NCBI GenBank assembly: GCA_021299455.1
Contig: JAJTGQ010000033.1
Span: forward strand, 1-64,000
From: Flammeovirgaceae bacterium
GTDB taxonomy: Bacteria; Bacteroidota; Bacteroidia; Cytophagales; Cyclobacteriaceae
DNA: 64,000 bases
Direction of reading: 5' to 3'
How positions within the stretch are numbered: position 1 is the first letter of the stretch; each line of letters opens with the position of its first letter. Of the stretch, positions 1-7,950 are shown one piece after another. Under the pieces are notes generated by a model. That model was not told the DNA's origin. It worked only from the letters and a program-made list of their open reading frames with translations, and searched no databases. The position numbers were made by a program, and so were the translations under genes.

Positions 1-56
1 ATCTCTAAGGGGATTTGAGCTACGCATTTTTTTTCACGTAACTCATTTTGATGAAT

Positions 57-64
57 CAAAAATA
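57..64 (-). promoter_or_regulatory. Putative -7 promoter box for a gene left of the window
   Basis: Read on the minus strand this is TATTTTTG, an exact match to the Bacteroidota -7 consensus TAnnTTTG. It points leftwards out of the window, so it may drive a divergent gene whose start lies at or beyond the left edge. I see no clear -33 TTTG at the proper distance and no convincing minus-strand reading frame in the first 160 bases. Confidence 0.25.
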
Positions 65-167
65 CAATATCACTGCCCTTGCTCCAAATACTTCACAATC
101 ATTTTGTTATCTGAAAATTTCTTAAAAGCGATTTCCCTGAGGTACCCCCATCATCATTGATGATCTG

Positions 168-971
168 TTGTACAAGCCAAAGAACTCACTCATCAACCAA
201 AGCATCAATGCGCGTGAAATTGAAGAGCCCCTCAATGGTGACGGCTTTGGCGTTGGCTGGTATGTGCCTGAACTTAACCTTGAACCCATCAATTTCGTGT
301 CGGTAAACCCGGCCTGGAGCAACCGAAACCTACGCAACCTGGCACCCAAAACAATGACAGGTTGTATGCTAGCTCATGTGCGAGCAGCCAGTGTAGGCGA
401 TGTATCCGAATCTAATTGCCATCCCTTTCAATACAAGAATTTCTTAATGGCACACAACGGAGGAGTAGAGGAATTCGGAAAAATCAAAAGACACATTCGC
501 GGACCCTTGACCGATGAATTCTACAATTGGATAAAAGGACAGACCGACTCGGAACATATTTTTGCCCTGGTGCTCAGTAACCTTTTCAAAAACCATAAAA
601 TAGTTTCACCAGAAGCCGTAGCCGATTCATTCGAACAAACATTTAAAACGGTGAAACAGCTGATGACGGAGTACGGTGTGGTTGAACCTGCTTATTTGAA
701 TATGGCTTTCACAAATGGATCTTTTATTGTGGCAACGCGGTATGTAAGTGATTCTTCCGAAGAACCGTTAACCATGTACCATTCCGAAGGTGGTCGGTAT
801 GTTGTGGAAGACGGCAACACGAGAATGGAAGCACCGCAAGACGATGACAATGCTGTATTGGTCGTTTCGGAGAAATTGACCGATGACAAAGACTGGACGA
901 TGATTCCGGCCAATCATTTAGTGATTGTGGAGGACTCGCTCAACGTCAGAATCAGAGCGATCAACGCCTGA
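168..971 (+). CDS. Class II glutamine amidotransferase (EgtC/YafJ type), 5' end disrupted
   Basis: Class II amidotransferase-like protein that would release ammonia from glutamine or hydrolyse a gamma-glutamyl amide in the cytoplasm. Seen from a TTG at 168: NGDGFGVGWY (residues 23-32), AHVRAAS (69-75), NCHPF (83-87), AHNGG (95-99) and GQTDSEH (124-130), all typical of the family. These enzymes start Met-Cys, and the Cys is the N-terminal nucleophile. Here the frame upstream of the TTG still reads GTPIIIDDL back to base 141, but a TGA at 138-140 and a TAA at 123-125 interrupt it, and no ATG-TGY exists in the first 170 bases. The residues before the stop (KRFP) look like a remnant of the usual CRF start. 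The protein is either a 5'-truncated pseudogene or the result of a sequence error. Confidence 0.75.
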   Translation: MYKPKNSLINQSINAREIEEPLNGDGFGVGWYVPELNLEPINFVSVNPAWSNRNLRNLAPKTMTGCMLAHVRAASVGDVSESNCHPFQYKNFLMAHNGGVEEFGKIKRHIRGPLTDEFYNWIKGQTDSEHIFALVLSNLFKNHKIVSPEAVADSFEQTFKTVKQLMTEYGVVEPAYLNMAFTNGSFIVATRYVSDSSEEPLTMYHSEGGRYVVEDGNTRMEAPQDDDNAVLVVSEKLTDDKDWTMIPANHLVIVEDSLNVRIRAINA

Positions 972-1024
972 TTCCATTTGACTTGTAACTACTTTCTGAA
1001 TTTTTAGTCCTATTGATTAAGTTC

Positions 1025-1032
1025 TATTTTTG
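1025..1032 (+). promoter_or_regulatory. Putative -7 box of lhgO
   Basis: TATTTTTG matches TAnnTTTG exactly and lies 16 bases before the GTG at 1049. Because it sits downstream of the alternative TTG at 1013, it favours the GTG as the true start. The -33 element is weak. Confidence 0.4.
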
Positions 1033-1048
1033 GGGAAATAAGATTCTT

Positions 1049-2245
1049 GTGAAATTTGATGTCATCATTATTGGCGGTGGGATAGTCGGACTGGCCTGCG
1101 CACTCCAAATCAAAAAAACAAATCCAACACTTCGGTTTCTCGTTCTTGAAAAGGAGAATGAACTTGCTAAACATCAAACCGGAAATAATAGCGGAGTAAT
1201 ACATTCCGGCATTTATTACAAACCGGGCAGTCTTAAAGCCACCAACTGCTTTCGCGGCTATCAATTACTCATTGATTTCTGCCGAGAACACGAAGTGCCG
1301 TTTGAGTTGTGTGGCAAATTGATTGTTGCCACCGATGAGCACGAACTACCTCTTCTGCAAACTCTTTTCACACGAGGCGAACAAAATGGTCTCACCAAAT
1401 TAAAAAAGCTTGTTAAAGAAGAATTGAAGGAACACGAACCACACGTGGCCGGCATAGCAGGTATCTTCGTTCCGCAAACCGGAATTGTGGACTACAAACT
1501 AGTTGCTGAAGCATATGGCAAGGTACTACAGAAAGAAGGGGCTGAAATTCATTTGGGTGAGAGGGTTGTCTCTCTGAAAAAAGAAATAAACAAAACAATC
1601 GTTGTAACTGACAAACGAGACTACGAAGCAAGGGTAGTTATCAACTGTGCTGGCCTCTACTCTGATAAAGTGGCGGCCATGACTGTGGCGAATCTAAACG
1701 TGAAGATCATACCTTTTCGAGGCGAATATTTTAAGCTTAAAAAAGAAAAGGAGTATCTGGTAAAGAACCTAATTTACCCAGTGCCTGATCCCAACTTTCC
1801 TTTCTTGGGAGTGCATTTTACGAGAATGGCAAAAGGCGGTGTAGAGGCCGGACCAAATGCGGTACTCGCTTTTAAGCGGGAAGGCTACAAAAAATCACAG
1901 ATCAACTTAGCCGAATTGGCCGAGACACTAGCTTGGCCTGGTTTCCAAAAAGTGGCTGCTAAGTATTGGAAAACAGGGATGGGCGAAATGTACCGTTCGT
2001 TTTCAAAATCAGCTTTCACAAAAGCCCTTCAAAAATTGATTCCCGAAATTCAGGAGTCAGACCTAACCGAGGGTGGCGCTGGCGTACGAGCACAAGCTTG
2101 CGATCGCAAAGGAGGTTTGGTGGATGATTTCTTGATTATTGAAGATGCAAACGTGATTCATGTATGCAACGCGCCATCACCAGCTGCCACTTCATCACTG
2201 GCTATTGGCGAAACGATTGCTCAAAAGGCAGCCGCACGACTTTAA
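1049..2245 (+). CDS. lhgO: L-2-hydroxyglutarate oxidase
   Basis: FAD-dependent oxidase or dehydrogenase that converts L-2-hydroxyglutarate to 2-oxoglutarate, a metabolite-repair step usually coupled to the quinone pool at the inner face of the membrane. Seen: an N-terminal Rossmann dinucleotide motif IIIGGGIVGLA directly after the start, then GNNSGVIHSGIYYKPGSLKA, which is diagnostic of LhgO, and a C-terminal FAD-domain segment (GGAGVRAQ). Length is 398 residues from the GTG, within the family norm. A TTG at 1013 would add 12 residues but lies upstream of a promoter-like TATTTTTG, so I prefer the GTG. The gene is co-directional with the upstream amidotransferase and the downstream galactanase, but the gaps suggest separate units. 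Confidence 0.88.
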   Translation: MKFDVIIIGGGIVGLACALQIKKTNPTLRFLVLEKENELAKHQTGNNSGVIHSGIYYKPGSLKATNCFRGYQLLIDFCREHEVPFELCGKLIVATDEHELPLLQTLFTRGEQNGLTKLKKLVKEELKEHEPHVAGIAGIFVPQTGIVDYKLVAEAYGKVLQKEGAEIHLGERVVSLKKEINKTIVVTDKRDYEARVVINCAGLYSDKVAAMTVANLNVKIIPFRGEYFKLKKEKEYLVKNLIYPVPDPNFPFLGVHFTRMAKGGVEAGPNAVLAFKREGYKKSQINLAELAETLAWPGFQKVAAKYWKTGMGEMYRSFSKSAFTKALQKLIPEIQESDLTEGGAGVRAQACDRKGGLVDDFLIIEDANVIHVCNAPSPAATSSLAIGETIAQKAAARL

Positions 2246-2296
2246 CACTTATTGATAGATCTGAATTATTTTTAAAATTAAAACGCTTATCAGGTT

Positions 2297-3349
2297 ATGA
2301 AATCACTTGTGCAGTTTACCATTTTGATAGCAGCACTCAGCACAACCATTGGCTGCAGAAATAATTCAAATACTCCTGACACAACACCGGAGCCGGAGGC
2401 GGTCGTTTTTGCAAAGGGCGCTGACGTTGGTTGGATCACAGAGATGGAGGCCGCAGGTGTTAAATTCTATGATAACAGCGGAACAGAGAAGGAGTGTATG
2501 CAACTGCTAAAGGAAAAAGGCATTAACTCAATCAGGTTGCGGGCATGGGTAAATCCTGTCAAGGGATGGAACAATACTAAAGATCTTGTAGTAAAATCAA
2601 AACGCGCAAAGAATCTCGGGATGAAGCTAATGATTGACTTTCATTACAGCGATGATTGGGCGGATCCGGGTAAACAAGCCATTCCGACTGCCTGGGCAAA
2701 AATGAATCTTATCGAAATGCAGACGGCCTTATTTAATTATACAAAATCTGTAATGGACACGCTCAAGTTAAATGGAATTAACCCCGACTGGGTGCAGGTG
2801 GGCAACGAAACAAATGATGGCATGCTTTGGGAAGTTGGCCGAGCTTCCAAGTCAATGGCCAACTTCGCAAGTTTAGTATCGTCTGGGTATAATGCAGTAA
2901 AGGCGGTAAACCCAAATACTCCGGTAATCGTACATTTATCCAATGGATATGATAATGTTCTTTTCAGGTGGATGTTTGATGGTCTAAAAGCCAACGGAGC
3001 AAAGTGGGATATCATAGGGATGTCGTTGTATCCTACCTGGGCGCAAGGCGGCATAGATGCATGGGCTTCAACAAATGCGAAATGCCTGGCCAATATGAAT
3101 GACATGATTTCTCGTTACAACACACCTGTGATGGTTGTGGAGGTAGGCATGCCCAATGATCAGCCGGAAAAATCAAATGCGTTTTTGACTGACATCATTA
3201 ACAAAACAAAGGAGATACCGAATGGAAAAGGATTGGGTGTTTTTTACTGGGAGCCTCAAAGTTATAAAATGTGGCAGGGCTATGGACTTGGTGCTTTTGA
3301 TGATACAGGAAAACCCACTATTGCAATGGATGCATTCTTAGAAAAGTAA
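2297..3349 (+). CDS. GH53 arabinogalactan endo-beta-1,4-galactanase lipoprotein
   Basis: Secreted glycoside hydrolase family 53 enzyme that cleaves beta-1,4-galactan or type I arabinogalactan side chains of pectin. Seen: a lipoprotein signal with Cys at residue 20 (TTIGC), the GH53 opening GADVGWI, RLRAWVNP, DFHYSDDWADPGKQ, the acid/base Glu in VQVGNETNDG near residue 171, and the nucleophile Glu in MVVEVGM near residue 281. Length is 350 residues, normal for the family. As a lipoprotein it probably sits on the outer membrane. A symporter and galactokinase 3-6 kb downstream on the other strand would use its final product, galactose. No SusC/SusD pair is present, so this is not a classical polysaccharide utilisation locus. 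Confidence 0.9.
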   Translation: MKSLVQFTILIAALSTTIGCRNNSNTPDTTPEPEAVVFAKGADVGWITEMEAAGVKFYDNSGTEKECMQLLKEKGINSIRLRAWVNPVKGWNNTKDLVVKSKRAKNLGMKLMIDFHYSDDWADPGKQAIPTAWAKMNLIEMQTALFNYTKSVMDTLKLNGINPDWVQVGNETNDGMLWEVGRASKSMANFASLVSSGYNAVKAVNPNTPVIVHLSNGYDNVLFRWMFDGLKANGAKWDIIGMSLYPTWAQGGIDAWASTNAKCLANMNDMISRYNTPVMVVEVGMPNDQPEKSNAFLTDIINKTKEIPNGKGLGVFYWEPQSYKMWQGYGLGAFDDTGKPTIAMDAFLEK

Positions 3350-3362
3350 TAATCAGTCTTAG

Positions 3363-3830
3363 TTAAATCAAGCGTTCCATATAAATTGCTCCAGGCATGG
3401 GGTTGTGCCGGTAAGGTACTATATCGTAAAAACCATTTTGGCGATACAGTTTTAGTGCGGCTCGCATGTCCTCCAATGTATCCAGTCTTATTTTTTTGTA
3501 GCCCAATCTATCAGCGGCATTGAGGGCTTCTTTTAGAAGTCTTTGCCCAATTTTCAATTTTCGGAAGTCGGGCAACACGAACATACGCTTTAGTTCTGCC
3601 ACGTCATTCTCCAGATGTCGAACGCCCACACATCCGATGGCGGTGTCATCGTGGTATGCAAGTATCAATGAGCCGATAGGCGTGTTATACTGAATGTCTA
3701 GCTGTTTGAGTTCGTTTTCGAAATCCTGGAAACAGAGATTGAAACTGAGTGAATTAGCGTATTGCTGAAAGAGGAATTTGCCAGCCAGAAATTCAGCCTC
3801 AAGCATTGCGATTTTGAAATTAACACCCAT
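3363..3830 (-). CDS. GNAT family N-acetyltransferase
   Basis: Predicted cytoplasmic acetyl-CoA-dependent acyltransferase of the GNAT fold, substrate unknown. Seen: the central beta-4/alpha-3 region CVGVRHLENDVAELKRMFV followed by the acetyl-CoA binding signature FRKLKIGQRLLKEAL (R/Q-x-x-G-x-G/R type), then LGYKKIRLDTL and the C-terminal strand pattern LYRQNGFYDI. Length of 155 residues is standard. It ends 14 bases from the galactanase stop in a convergent arrangement, with no clear terminator between them. No context hints at a specific substrate. Confidence 0.85.
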   Translation of the reverse strand: MGVNFKIAMLEAEFLAGKFLFQQYANSLSFNLCFQDFENELKQLDIQYNTPIGSLILAYHDDTAIGCVGVRHLENDVAELKRMFVLPDFRKLKIGQRLLKEALNAADRLGYKKIRLDTLEDMRAALKLYRQNGFYDIVPYRHNPMPGAIYMERLI

Positions 3831-3897
3831 TCTTTTCTAGAGATTAGAGATCATTCTTGCACGAAAAATGGAGTGATACAATTTTTTTTTGCTCAAA

Positions 3898-4608
3898 TCA
3901 TTGTTTTTTAGTTTCTCCGGAAATTTTCTTTCCATCCTCTGTGAGAATTTGCTTTCCTTCTTCTGTTACCAGAAAACCCATAACGTCAGTTACGCTGTTT
4001 ATTACGTGATTGTGCTCAATTGCCGGGAAAGAATAAAAAGGATTTTTCGTCAATATGTTTAGAGTTACTTTACTACCTAAACCTAACTTGGTAAAATCGA
4101 TCTTGATTGAATTTCTTCCTAACCTCTTTGGTAATTCCAATCGACCTAATCCAACTGACTCATCAAAAGTGCTATCGAAGGGGTTCGGGCCAAACACAAC
4201 GGAAAGCTCTTCCACTGTCTTATTAAGCTGATAACTGAGAATTATGCCAACAGATGTTGATTGAATTCTAATGTCGCTTATCACTGGCAAGAGATCATCG
4301 ATCTTCAATTGATACTTCCCAAACCCTTGTGTAAATGTGTTAATCACTGCGTTTATGTCTTGTTGATTTTTTACGTCTGCTATCGAATCTCGAAAATCTT
4401 GTTGGCGCTGAGCAACCGTCTCTTTAGCTAGCATTTCATTTTCACTTATCTTATCCTTCCAAATTCCAGCTCCGAACCCAACAAATACTAAAATACCCAC
4501 AATTACCATCTTCCTCTTTGAACTGGCTCTATTGAAGTAATCGTTCACCGTGACTATTGCTAAAATTGATGGTATCAAATAGACAACTATGTTTAAAAAA
4601 TCTTTCAT
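3898..4608 (-). CDS. Hypothetical membrane-anchored protein
   Basis: I do not recognise this 236-residue protein. Two hydrophobic segments lie near the N-terminus (about residues 5-22 and 33-52), followed by a charged, probably coiled stretch (about 55-85) and a soluble C-terminal domain rich in beta-strand-like alternation. The end is hydrophilic (EEGKQILTEDGKKIS). The topology suggests a protein held in the inner membrane by two helices with the large domain in the cytoplasm or periplasm. It lies 18 bases downstream of the MFS transporter on the same strand, so it may be the last gene of the symporter-MFS transcription unit. Confidence 0.7.
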   Translation of the reverse strand: MKDFLNIVVYLIPSILAIVTVNDYFNRASSKRKMVIVGILVFVGFGAGIWKDKISENEMLAKETVAQRQQDFRDSIADVKNQQDINAVINTFTQGFGKYQLKIDDLLPVISDIRIQSTSVGIILSYQLNKTVEELSVVFGPNPFDSTFDESVGLGRLELPKRLGRNSIKIDFTKLGLGSKVTLNILTKNPFYSFPAIEHNHVINSVTDVMGFLVTEEGKQILTEDGKKISGETKKQ

Positions 4609-4626
4609 AAACGTGTTTTTTCTAAA

Positions 4627-6144
4627 CTAATCTACTTCAGCTTTTTTCTTGTTACTCAAAAAAATCATTCCAACAACAAAGCACAATGCCGCCACGATAA
4701 TCGGATACCACAATCCAGCAAATGGATCACCGGCAGGATTGCTTTTTGATTTGCTTAGCTCGTAAAGGGCGGTTGCAATAAAAGGAGTCAGTCCACCAAA
4801 AATTCCATTGCCAATGTGATATGGCAACGACATAGAAGTATAGCGAATGCGTGTCGGAAATAATTCCACTAAGAAAGCTGCGATAGGCCCATAGACCATC
4901 GTCACCAAAACAATTTGAATAAAGATCAATCCAATCATCAGCCAGTAGTTAGTGCCATTCAACGAAACTTCTTTTTTGGTTTCTGCCTTGGAAGAATTCT
5001 TTTCTTTAGTTATTTCTGACAGGGTTGTCTGGTCGCTATAAACGCGAATCTGCTTTACGGTACGAATCGTATCTCCTTCTAGAACTGTCATTGATCTCTC
5101 GATGCTTTCTTTTTCCTTTACTTCCGTTTTCAGATTAATATTTGTCAATGAATACATTTGTTGGTAAATCGGCCGGTATAGAAACACAGCTAACAACATG
5201 CCGGTGAGCATAATGAATTTCCTCCCAACTCTATCCGACCAAGCTCCAAAAAAGATAAAAAGTGGAGTACCTATCAGCAATGAAATCGCCATGATATAGT
5301 TAGACTGCACATACTCTAACTGACAGGTTTTTTGCAAAAATGAAAGTGCATAGAATTGTCCCGTATACCATACCACTCCCTGCCCTGCCGTAGCTCCGAA
5401 AAGGGCAATCAAAACGAGTTGAAGATTGTCTTTCTTTCCAAAACTCTCTTTAATGGGATTAGTAGAAATTTTTCCCTCTGCTTTTATTTTTGCGAACAAC
5501 GGTGACTCGCTCATGCGCAACCGGATGTAAATAGAAATTCCTACTAGCAATGAAGACAGTATAAACGGAATCCTCCATCCCCAACTGGAAAAAGCTTCGA
5601 CTCCGACAGATTGCCTGACCACTAAAATTACTCCGAGCGAAACGAATAACCCTAGTGTGGCAGTGATTTGAATGAAGCTTGTATAAAATCCCCTCCTATT
5701 TGCTGGAGCATGTTCGGCAACATACGTTGCAGCTCCACCATATTCTCCTCCAAGGGCCAATCCCTGTAACAGGCGTAGCATCAATACGATCAGTGGCGCG
5801 AAAATACCGATGGTCTCATAACTAGGAACCAGTCCAATCGCAAAAGTTGACCCGCCCATCAATACAAGCGTGACTAAAAAAGTATATTTTCTTCCTACTT
5901 TATCTCCCAGTCTACCGAAGACCAATGCCCCAAAAGGACGTACGACAAACCCTGCCGCAAATGTGGCGAGTGTAGAAAGAAACGCAGCTGTAGGATTTGT
6001 CTTTGGGAAAAATTGTTCAGATAAAATGGTCGCTAGGCTTCCGAAAATAAAGAAGTCGTACCATTCGATCAGGGTACCAACAGAAGAAGCTGTGATTACC
6101 GACCAGAGGTTTCTTTTATCAGTGGGGGAAACGGCTTGTGTCAC
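4627..6144 (-). CDS. MFS transporter, metabolite:H+ symporter (ProP/ShiA-like)
   Basis: Inner-membrane proton-coupled uptake carrier of the MHS branch of the major facilitator superfamily; substrates in this branch are organic acids, osmolytes or shikimate-like compounds. Seen: SSVGTLIEWYDFFIFG at the first helix, the loop motif GRLGDKVGRKYTF, LLQGLALGGEYGG, and the second-half motif GAWSDRVGRKFIM. About 12 membrane helices are expected. Odd feature: a hydrophilic insert of roughly 60 residues rich in Lys, Glu and Thr follows the helix after LLAVFLYRP and ends at NGTNYW. The start is uncertain. I use the GTG at 6144; TTGs at 6153 and 6189 are possible, but the last lies inside an octamer repeat, so the extra residues would be repeat-derived. 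It follows the sodium symporter gene on the same strand. Confidence 0.85.
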   Translation of the reverse strand: MTQAVSPTDKRNLWSVITASSVGTLIEWYDFFIFGSLATILSEQFFPKTNPTAAFLSTLATFAAGFVVRPFGALVFGRLGDKVGRKYTFLVTLVLMGGSTFAIGLVPSYETIGIFAPLIVLMLRLLQGLALGGEYGGAATYVAEHAPANRRGFYTSFIQITATLGLFVSLGVILVVRQSVGVEAFSSWGWRIPFILSSLLVGISIYIRLRMSESPLFAKIKAEGKISTNPIKESFGKKDNLQLVLIALFGATAGQGVVWYTGQFYALSFLQKTCQLEYVQSNYIMAISLLIGTPLFIFFGAWSDRVGRKFIMLTGMLLAVFLYRPIYQQMYSLTNINLKTEVKEKESIERSMTVLEGDTIRTVKQIRVYSDQTTLSEITKEKNSSKAETKKEVSLNGTNYWLMIGLIFIQIVLVTMVYGPIAAFLVELFPTRIRYTSMSLPYHIGNGIFGGLTPFIATALYELSKSKSNPAGDPFAGLWYPIIVAALCFVVGMIFLSNKKKAEVD

Positions 6145-6151
6145 TTTGTTC

Positions 6152-6231
6152 AAGTTTAAAGTCGGGAAGTCAGGAAGACCGAAAGTCAAGAAGCAAAATG
6201 CTTTCGGGCTTCCGGACTTTCAAACTTTCTG
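6152..6231. repeat. Imperfect inverted repeat built of degenerate 8-bp units
   Basis: Two arms (about 6152-6186 and 6201-6227) are imperfect reverse complements and could form a long hairpin between the symporter and MFS genes. Each arm is itself a degenerate octamer array: on the plus strand the right arm reads CTTTCGGG, CTTCCGGA, CTTTCAAA, CTTTCTGA. On the minus strand the left arm reads GACTTTCG, GTCTTCCT, GACTTCCC, GACTTTAA. The array runs into the annotated 5' end of the MFS frame, which makes the most upstream TTG start doubtful. It could act as a transcription attenuator or mRNA-stability element, or be a dispersed repeat. Confidence 0.6.
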
Positions 6232-6236
6232 ACGAA

Positions 6237-7895
6237 TTACCAGAAAGCAATATATAAAGCTGAGATAATTCCTAAGAGAATGATTGCGCCAATAGCGAAA
6301 GACTTTTCAATCTTAAACATGTCAGCCGTTACTTCAATTCCATCCTTCTTAGGTTTATAAGGTGAGATTAAACTGACGATGACGATGATGGCAATCAAGG
6401 TTAAGAACACGAAACTCATTCTATTGAGGAAAGGCATTTCCGGAAAATACTCATTGAATGCGATACCCAGAGGCAAGGTGGCAATCGCAGCTAGTAATGC
6501 TGCCATTCCATTTGCCCTTTTCCAAAACATACCCATCAAGAAGATGGCAACAACTCCAGGTGATATCAATCCGCTGAACTCTTGAATAAACTGGAAAGCC
6601 TGATCAAAACGGCTTAACTGAGGTGCCATAAAAATCGCGATGAGCATGGCCACCAAAATAGCACCTTTCCCTACATTCACTAAGTTTCTTTCTGAGGCAC
6701 CTTTCTTGAAAAATTTCTGATAGATGTCCAGTGTAAAAATGGTTGAGATACTATTTGCCTTACCAGCCAGCGAGGCAACAATCGCTGCCGTGAGCGCAGC
6801 GAACGACAATCCTTTTAATCCAGTCGGTAATAAATTCAGAAGCACCGGGTAGGCTTTATCAGACTTAACTACTTCTTTCGTAACTCCATCAATCGTAAGC
6901 GACTCCAACATCTCTGTTTGGAAGAAACCATTTTTATAAAGCACAAAAGCAGCAATACCAGGTAGAACAACGATCACGGGCATTAGCAGTTTCAAGAAGG
7001 CAGCGAAGAGCAGTCCTTTACGCGCAGTTGGGAGATCAGCTCCCAAGGCACGTTGTGTGATGTATTGATTACATCCCCAATACCCAATGTTGGCAATCCA
7101 AAGGCCACCCACTAAAACAGCAATACCGGGTAATTTTTGGTAGGCATCTTCCGTCCCCCCTTTACCATCGGGCATCATCATATCTCCTTTTTGCAAGATC
7201 ATTTGAAAATGGTCGGCTGCATTTTCTTGTACGTAGCCCAAAGCGGTCCACACATCGCCCCCACTAATTTTTTGCGCTACTAACTCGAGCGCCAGATAGG
7301 TAGTAGCCAATCCACCCAACACCAAAACGATCACTTGTATTACATCGGTGTATCCTATCACTTTCATCCCACCAAGGGTAATAAAAATCGCAAAAATAGA
7401 AAGGCCAACTACGCAGGTTGTGAATCCTATTCCCGTAATTGTGTCTACTGCCAATGCCCCTAAGTATAAAATTGAGGTGAGATTTACGAAGATGTACATC
7501 AATAGCCAAAACACCGCCATGATGGTAGCCACCAATGGGCTATATCGCTGCGACAAAAACTGCGGCATGGTGTATATTTTATTTCTCAAATAGATCGGCA
7601 GAAAGAAAGCCGCCACCACAATCAGCGTGACCGCTGCCATCCACTCATAAGATGCAATGGCAAGACCCATGGCGAAACCGGAGCCTGACATACCAACAAA
7701 TTGCTCGGCTGATATATTTGACGCTATCAAAGAAGCACCAATGGCCCACCAGGTGAGTGAGCCTTCCGCCAGGAAAAAGTCTTTGGAGTCAATCTCATTT
7801 CGTTTTTTCCGAGAATAAATCCAGTAACCGTAAGAAGACACGATTACAAAGTAGACCAGAAACACAACGTAATCGATGAGTTGTAGCTTTTGCAT
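6237..7895 (-). CDS. Sodium/solute symporter, SGLT-like (probable sugar uptake)
   Basis: Inner-membrane Na+-coupled symporter of the SSS family, closest in pattern to bacterial SGLT galactose/glucose carriers. Seen: SLIASNISAEQFVGMSGSGF in the early helices, the family stretch GGMKVIGYTDVIQV, the segment WGCNQYITQRALGA near the middle, and about 13-14 hydrophobic segments over 552 residues. The genetic neighbour is galactokinase, 31 bases upstream on the same strand, so galactose is the most likely substrate. The gene order on the transcript is galK, symporter, MFS. The short linker between galK and this gene contains a degenerate GGTTCNN-type repeat and no terminator. Confidence 0.88.
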   Translation of the reverse strand: MQKLQLIDYVVFLVYFVIVSSYGYWIYSRKKRNEIDSKDFFLAEGSLTWWAIGASLIASNISAEQFVGMSGSGFAMGLAIASYEWMAAVTLIVVAAFFLPIYLRNKIYTMPQFLSQRYSPLVATIMAVFWLLMYIFVNLTSILYLGALAVDTITGIGFTTCVVGLSIFAIFITLGGMKVIGYTDVIQVIVLVLGGLATTYLALELVAQKISGGDVWTALGYVQENAADHFQMILQKGDMMMPDGKGGTEDAYQKLPGIAVLVGGLWIANIGYWGCNQYITQRALGADLPTARKGLLFAAFLKLLMPVIVVLPGIAAFVLYKNGFFQTEMLESLTIDGVTKEVVKSDKAYPVLLNLLPTGLKGLSFAALTAAIVASLAGKANSISTIFTLDIYQKFFKKGASERNLVNVGKGAILVAMLIAIFMAPQLSRFDQAFQFIQEFSGLISPGVVAIFLMGMFWKRANGMAALLAAIATLPLGIAFNEYFPEMPFLNRMSFVFLTLIAIIVIVSLISPYKPKKDGIEVTADMFKIEKSFAIGAIILLGIISALYIAFW

Positions 7896-7904
7896 TTATA
7901 TATA

Positions 7905-7950
7905 GTTAAGGTTCGAGGTTCAGGTTTTATGGTTGTCGGTGTTCGCTCTT
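7905..7950. repeat. Short degenerate heptamer run at the galK 3' end
   Basis: The plus strand shows GGTTCGA, GGTTCA, GGTTTTAT, GGTTGTC, GGTGTTC, i.e. GGTT units spaced 6-8 bases. It covers the galK-symporter linker and extends into the last codons of galK. It resembles the other 7-8 bp periodic runs in this window. Confidence 0.35.

Noticed and set aside
122-349. Minus-strand open frame of 75 codons opposite the amidotransferase start
   Set aside because: It mirrors a gene with strong family motifs on the plus strand, has no recognisable protein features, and no promoter or start context.
1013-1048. TTG start 12 codons upstream of lhgO
   Set aside because: It lies upstream of a -7 box, and the encoded residues are unlike LhgO N-termini.
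5870-6232. Plus-strand 120-codon frame opposite the MFS gene
   Set aside because: Antisense to a gene with clear transporter motifs; its end translates the octamer repeat into FGLPDFQTF, which is a repeat artefact.
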